DNA from: Temnothorax longispinosus
Lineage: Eukaryota > Arthropoda > Insecta > Hymenoptera > Formicidae
Length of the DNA stretch: 64,000 nucleotides
Assembly (NCBI RefSeq): GCF_030848805.1
Contig: NC_092359.1
Location: forward strand, 2,965,001 to 3,029,000
Direction of reading: 5' to 3'
Shown here in pieces: positions 57,984 to 64,000 of the stretch. Below the pieces are notes generated by a model. It worked only from the letters and a program-made list of their open reading frames with translations. It was not told the origin of the DNA and made no database searches. The translations under genes and the position numbers were made by a program. How positions within the stretch are numbered: the stretch's first letter is position 1; every line of letters starts with the position of its first letter.

Positions 57984-59200
57984 GCGCGTCTCTTTAAAAA
58001 GATCGACGCATCGATTCATTCTGAACGACACGGGAGGGGGGGGAAGGGAACACGCGGAGTCGCGGATACGCGCGAGACGGGATTACGTACTCCGGAAACA
58101 GATCCGTTCCCCGCCGTCGGCTCTGCCCGATCCCCTCGCGACGAAGCGACGGTACCGTGTTTACATAACGCGCGACGACGAGAGATATTGTAAATCACGC
58201 GGGAGATTCTCCCGTCGCGTCCTCGCGCGATTAAACCACGACGACGATCGTCCGACAGGGGATCCCGAGCGAGCGAGCCAGCCGGGATTAGGGCACGAGA
58301 GAGGGACGGAAAGGGCCGGGAGACGCTCTTCTCGCTATCTCCGGCCGACGGCGACGTCGTGACGAGGGCTCGAGGACGAGAGAGAGAGAGAGTAGAAGAG
58401 GAGGATGCGTGCCTCGCGATGCGTGCACGCGCTCGTTTCCCCGCGCTTCGTTACCCTGCCGCTGCCCCTCGTCCCGCGCGCGTTTATGGGCGCGCACACA
58501 CACCGCCGCCCGCGCACGTCCGTCCCCCGCGTATACGACGCATACGTGCGTGGTCGTAATTGCGAGTTCCTTGGCGCGGCGTATTCCGAAAATGGAAGCC
58601 GACAGGTCCGCCGTCGTCGACGTCGTCGTCGCGAAGGAGGCTTCCGAGACGCCCTTCGCGCGCGCTCCGCGAGAAACTCAGACGCCTAATGTAATATATA
58701 TTTATCGTGAGAATAAGCGGCGGAGGGAAGACAGGGAGAGACAGAATTGACAGAAAGAGAGAGTGAGAAAGAGAAGAGGATAAGATTGGCAGATTGGCTG
58801 GGCGATTTATTTGTACGTACGTCCGCCGGGCCGTCGCTGGGGCGCTCCGCTGCCAGCACGCCTCGACACGCGTCAACCAGAGTTCATTGATCACTGAGAC
58901 ACCACACCGCTGGTCAGACAGCGTCCGCCGGCCGCTTCCGTTGACCGCTACCGTGCCTTCCTCGCGGAGGCGGAGGCGGCGGAGATGACGACGACGACGA
59001 TGGGAGGAAACGCAACGATCGCGTCGTCGTTAATAATGGGCGGCGATGCCGCTCGCCGATCTCGCGGCGCCGCCCGACGTCGTAGGTGCGGCGATGTGTG
59101 CGCGACGATGCTCGACCATCGAGCGCGTACCAGAGCCCCGAATCAGAACCATCACGTACACACACGCACACACGTATGCATAGAGGGAGATATATGCATA
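57984..59200 (-). promoter_or_regulatory. FARP promoter and leader exon region
   Basis: A CpG-rich island. On the - strand a good donor GCGC|GTAAGT ends a probable noncoding leader exon at 57984; the next usable acceptor AATGACAG is directly before the ATG at 56985. The start site cannot be fixed by eye. Several short frames here are artefacts of the high GC content. Confidence 0.5.
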
Positions 59201-59609
59201 TATCTCAGCACACGTACACACACACACACACACACACACACGCCCGCGACCGCGTACACTAGCGAGAGTAGCGAGACGATGGACGACCGATGTCTGGAGT
59301 CTCTTCGCCTAATAGACACGATTTACACGATATGCGCAGTAGTGCTCGAGGATGGGCATCGCCGTTACGTTTACGTTCCGTTGCGTCGCGTCGCGTCGCG
59401 TCGCAATGTTACGTCGCGTTGCGCTACGCTGCGCTCCGCTTTCGTTGCTCCGGTTGCTCCGATCGCGCCGCAACGTAGGGCCGGCCTATCGAGGGCGCTG
59501 GGCGCGACATGTACGAAGGGCGGTGGCACCGGTCCCGCGAGCCGCGCGTCGTGACATCTTATCGCCGCCGCGATCAATAATTACGACGGCGAGGATTACA
59601 TTATCGCGG
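59000..59609 (+). promoter_or_regulatory. Possible divergent + strand first exon
   Basis: The GC-rich island continues and ends at a near-ideal + strand donor CGCGG|GTAAGT (59609-59610). This suggests a transcript leaving to the right from a promoter shared with FARP. A (CA)n microsatellite of about 27 bp lies at 59215-59241. No downstream coding exon was found. Confidence 0.35.
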
Positions 59610-59635
59610 GTAAGTAAGTTATCGTGATTATTAAG

Positions 59636-59753
59636 CCCCTTGCACAATAGGCGATAGCGATAGCGATAGCGACAGCGACAAAGTTGCCGACAAAGGTACC
59701 TTTGTCGGCAACTTTGTCGCTGTCGCTATCGCTATCGCCTATTGTGCAAGGGG
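59636..59753. repeat. Near-perfect 118-bp palindrome
   Basis: Arms of 62 and 56 bp meet at a GGTACC centre with no loop. They are exact complements except for one extra GATAGC unit in the left arm. The ends are CCCCTTGCACAATAGG and its complement, and the inside has GATAGC/GACAGC repeats. It looks like a fold-back element. It starts 26 bp after the donor at 59609. Confidence 0.85.
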
Positions 59754-62700
59754 TTTTACCGAGCGATGGTTATTGGTCTTCTACTTCACACTCGATCGAT
59801 ATAATTATCGTTATCCGCTATTATTATCGTAGTAGTATAATAATAAATATATTAGTAATTAATATATCTTGCCGCATGATCTTTTTGAATTTGTAATCGT
59901 TGCAACACATCGGTGAGATATTGTTATAAAAACAACTGAATGAATTTTCGTGACTATTAAAATGGACTTGGGAATAATTAATTAAAGAATACGGATATTA
60001 TTGACTACTGATATAAGATTCCCGACTATAGATATTTAAAAATAAAATTATAATTATTATATATATAGCTTAAAATGTAACATTAAATTCATGATTTATT
60101 ATTGTGCAGATGTTTCATAAGTAAGAATGCACATTTACGACGAAATAATATGATATATTGTGAATAAAACTATGTATTTTTTTCTATAATTATATCTCGT
60201 ATGAATAATCAAACTCGAATGATAAAGTTGCAGTTTTAAATGAAAATCGATGTCCTCCCTGTAGAGATATAGGGTTTTTCTACTATTTCTTAAAAGAACG
60301 CTCATTAATTAGTAATCACATAGTATGCGTGAGCGCACATTACCAGTCGTACGCCCGTCGAAAAGACGGTGTTGGTTGACTTTACATAATATAATTACAT
60401 TAATTACTGCTTTATTAAGCATTATAGGAAAAAAAAACTGGAATTTTTAACTCAATGTTGATAAGGAAGCGATATTTAGTAGGCACTCTTTAAGAAAGAT
60501 CCTGTATACATATGTAGAGTATGCAAGAAAAACCAAGATAATAATAAATCAATATATTACATTAAATTAATACATTATATGAGCTATTTATCTAAATTTT
60601 ATAGTAGTTACGAAAACTCCACAAGATACCGACTATTTTTAATATTATATCTTGTATTCTTATAGTTGCACAAAGACGCTTTTAAAATAACATCCTCAAT
60701 AAATATATATACAATATGTACAGGATGTTTCAAGACTGTAAATCATAATTTTGAACTTACATTCTTTTTTATTCATACTTCTCAAAATTCTCTCGTAAAT
60801 TTTCAAGTCGAATCCGGACCAAGTAAACGAGCGCGAACGAACAATTTGCTTCAACGAATCGCAAGTACTGACGGCATTGTTTGTTATTCATTTGCGTTCG
60901 TTCGCGTTCGTCCAATCCGGATCGGCAGATAAATAATAGAAATAAAATGTTCAATGTTTAAAATGGTATACAGGAGTTACTTTGAGGAGATGTTGATGAT
61001 TGATCTTGAAGATAAGGGATGTTTAAAGAAAACCAACTAGTATATAATAGTATATAACAATGTATGTATATATATAATATATATAGAGCTGCAGTTTTAT
61101 TTATATATATACATTTCCTTATATAAGTATTTTATTATTAGTATTATCATCTGAGAGTTAATATACATGTAAAATTTTCCTTGCGTATCTCATTGGTTGC
61201 CATGGGCGTGTCCTGAATTTAAATGAAAGAATATCATTTATATTCGCGTGCACCGGCGTATAATCTATTACTCCGTACTGTCTTTTACGCGTCTGTTTTT
61301 TTTTCTTTTTTTTCTCGTTTTCCTTTTCTTCCTAGCGCAGTTACACCAGCTATAAAGATACTCTGCCGTCTAATATGGGTTTTTTTTTTTCCTAAGCTCG
61401 CCCACTTAATATTCATGGCTTAGCGCGGTTTGTGTGATTACCTTCGTAGATTACAAATGGGGTGGCGCAGAAGACTAAACAACTTGATGGTACGATCGGA
61501 CGCTTATTGTTTTGGCGTCTCTCTACTCCGTTACTTTTTTACTTTATTTTTTCTTTTATTACGATTAAATAATCGAGTAACCTTTGACACATTGGAAGTA
61601 TACTCGCTACCAAAATCACTCGCTTCGCGATTGCTCCTGCCTTTGCCTCTCGCGCAAACATGTATATCTTACCGTATTTTGCTTACGGTATCGCGTACCT
61701 CGTTATCTTCCTTTTTACCCTCGCGATTAGAATGTGCTTTGGGATATTCGTTCACGCGGTAGTCTAAACTATTCCGGAGGTTTTGAAACAATCCCCCCCC
61801 GTCTCTCCCCCCCATGTTTCAGCCTCTATTCACTTCCGTGACTACTCTGTTGTCCTCTTTGGTATGTGTGTATCATCAAGATATTTGGCCAGTCGACGTA
61901 ACAATCGTGTGATTATGTATTATATATGTGACCTATGAAATTTATATGTCGCCGTCGTTATTATAACATTTCTCATGTAAGAATCTGCGATAAAAATCCT
62001 CTAATGCTATAAAATGCTATCACTTTGACACGGTCGCGGTTTTGAATATCAAATCGATAATCCCACTTTTGTCCTTACATCCTTTTGGCTACGCGCCTCC
62101 AATCTCTTTGGGTAATCGCGGCCTCTTCGCCTCCGCGACGAGAAATCCCTTTTCTAGAAAGGCTGCTGTGTGATATATAGGTAGCGAAACATGCCGGTCT
62201 TTCTAGTTAAATACCTTATTATTCTTATGCGTCATATCCGTCTAGTCGACGGGTCATTCGTTTACGTCATTACGCCTTTACCCTTTACATAATATATTGC
62301 AGAATAATACGCCCACACATTGAAAATTTCTGCGGTTATATCGGAAGCTAATCAGTCTAAATATAGAAATCTTACATCAAGTTCCAAGTACGTTTCGCTC
62401 GCGCAAATGAAAGACGGAAATTAAACGGGATAGAACGTTGATGGAACGTTGAAAATGTAAGAGGATGCATCGAGTGACGAAAAGAAAATGTTTCTAAACC
62501 CTTTAACGCGTCCTCATGATATATCACTCCCTCAACTTGTTCTCTAACGTTTAAAAGCCTCTTTAATTTTAATTTTATTGATTACTCGTCCTCTTTAGAA
62601 TAAATATATCTTAAACGAAACATAAAATTTTTTGAACAAATAATAAATATTAGTATAAGCATTAAGAAGAAAAATATTGGTTTCCCCTAATTTCCTCTAA

Positions 62701-64000
62701 AATTCAAAAATTCCAACGTTAAAGGGTTAACGAACGTTGCTCAACAAGCGAGATGATTCGAGCGTCCTATGTCAACAAATCTCACGAACGGCCCGACTGT
62801 GTTCCCTTTTCGCATTATCGAATATACTGGTGTTCTTTTGAGAATAGAAAGTACGATTGCCAAAATTTTCCAATATTTGCACCGCTCTCGCACGCGGGGA
62901 AAAAATACACAGTATTTCACGATATAAACGATGTATAACTTCTAATTCGACGTGCGCTACTTCTTCAGCCGACCGCGAATTCCAATATCGGTCATCTCGT
63001 ACTCGCGCGCTTTTCCTTCCTTTCCTTTCCTTTCTTTTAGATTAATTACAGAAAAATGCATGTACGGTCAGCAGACGGCTAGCGGTGCGGTGCTCCGGAC
63101 GTCGCTGTGATGAAACGAGCTTTTTTTGGCACTTGTCCTATTGCTTCTCTTGTATACGCATATTACGGAGTCGCGAAGTGTGCTCCAACATGTAACACCG
63201 TGCCGTCCTCGGTGAGCGACGCGATCGAAGACACGATGAGAGAAATTTCGCCTCCGGTGGGGAGGGGGAATTCTTCAATGGGGTTAGGGGAGGGGGTCCA
63301 CACATTTATCTTATAAAACGCTAAACCCTTAACGGTCCGCGTCGTTTTTATCACGTTATTTTTCATCTTCCGCGTTCCACGCGCAAAAGATATCGAATTC
63401 CTCCGCGTCGGCACGCGGGCACCCATCCCGGGACTTTCTCTCCCTTTCAGCGAAGTGCGCGTGACGCGACGGACTTATCGGACCCCACGTGTTAAGTGCC
63501 ATCGATATTAGACCGTTAAGAGCACTCGATACAAAGTAGCCGCGCCGTGCACTAACATCGCCGTGACTACGAGCTATAATAATCGACGGGATCCTTTACA
63601 CGAGTACATGAGATGGAGGTGATAATATACGAATACGCATATCTCGCACAGAGTTTTATCGATCGATCGACGAGAGTAATAAGACATTAATAAGACCTAA
63701 CTGTTACGCTTAAAGAGTGGATGAGTGAATGAACGTGTCGACGTGCATGGTCTCTTCGTGAGTGCGCTAAGAAAAATTGTTAATAAACGTTTCGATTACA
63801 TATACATTTTTTTGAGGAAACAACCCTCGATTTTTCACAGATTCGAGTTCTTCCGCACGTTCGCATTTATAATCGAGCCTCTCGGAAGGCGAGCTGATCG
63901 ACTCGATTGGTAAATTTCTCGTTCTCGGCACGCGATTAATTTTCATCAATCGCCTTTTTCGTCTCGTGCGTAGAAGTCGATCAGATCTCCGAGAGGTTTG
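59754..64000. other. No supported gene; possible start of a neighbouring locus
   Basis: AT-rich until about 61.2 kb, then richer in GC and CpG towards 64 kb. This could be the promoter or a long UTR of a neighbour beyond the window. A loose inverted repeat at 60811-60925 (AATCCGGAC...GAACGAAC) was noted. Open frames near 61.4, 62.8 and 63.2 kb overlap on both strands and resemble no known protein. Confidence 0.4.

Noticed and set aside
58405..59554. Several Arg/Ser-rich frames of 90-190 codons in the CpG island
   Set aside because: High GC content removes stop codons in several frames at once. The frames overlap on both strands and none resembles a protein.
1..64000. tRNA, rRNA, CRISPR or bacterial-type operon structures
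   Set aside because: I looked for B-box-like GGTTCRANTCC motifs and regularly spaced direct repeats and saw none I could support. The gene structure is eukaryotic throughout.

Overview
The window looks like nuclear DNA from an insect, most likely a hymenopteran and probably an ant. It has AT-rich introns and intergenic DNA, CpG-rich promoter islands, split genes with GT/AG introns, many short inverted-repeat elements, and insect-type protein sequences. No species-diagnostic marker was found, so the order-level call is an inference.

Layout. (1) Positions 1-274 hold the last coding exon of a + strand gene resembling TIPIN (Timeless-interacting protein). (2) LSM6 is on the - strand (485-633 and 1453-1543), tail to tail with TIPIN; its main intron is packed with nested inverted-repeat elements. 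(3) Positions 3.7-5.9 kb are a CpG-rich + strand promoter with several possible first exons and no coding exon found. (4) A secreted glycine-rich protein of about 502 aa is encoded on the - strand in seven exons (9580-13747), with a signal peptide, a TATA box and an 18-nt microexon. (5) Positions 14-22 kb are gene-poor: a complete 1,323-bp fold-back hAT element with an exact 8-bp target duplication, a 33-bp minisatellite between two diverged copies of a 320-bp segment, and one possible orphan exon.

(6) The rest, 22.7-58 kb, is one gene on the - strand: the insect FARP/Cdep orthologue (FERM, RhoGEF and PH domains). Twenty coding exons were placed to the base with consistent reading phase: FERM-FA exons at 51.3-57.0 kb and DH-PH-PH exons at 22.7-27.9 kb. 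Between them lies an 8.6-kb open exon encoding about 2,870 residues of disordered, highly charged sequence. Its acceptor matches the phase of the preceding FERM-FA exon. The DH-side exon at 27711-27913 has the same incoming phase. Skipping the giant exon gives a canonical FARP of about 982 aa; reading through it gives a GEF-less FERM protein of about 3,293 aa; an internal donor at 50016 gives an intermediate of about 1,122 aa. A short alternative first exon at 29910-29946 could make a FERM-less DH-PH-PH protein of about 574 aa. One locus may therefore make a full Rho activator, a FERM-plus-tail protein without GEF activity, and a GEF without its FERM domain.

(7) A large imperfect palindrome (25.2-27.5 kb) sits in a FARP intron. 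Each arm carries an exon-intron-exon-like module related to the 5.5-5.9 kb promoter exons. (8) Positions 57-59.6 kb are the FARP promoter region, with a tandem duplication and a good donor for a leader exon. It may be divergent with a + strand transcript that has a donor at 59609. (9) Positions 60-64 kb show no supported gene.
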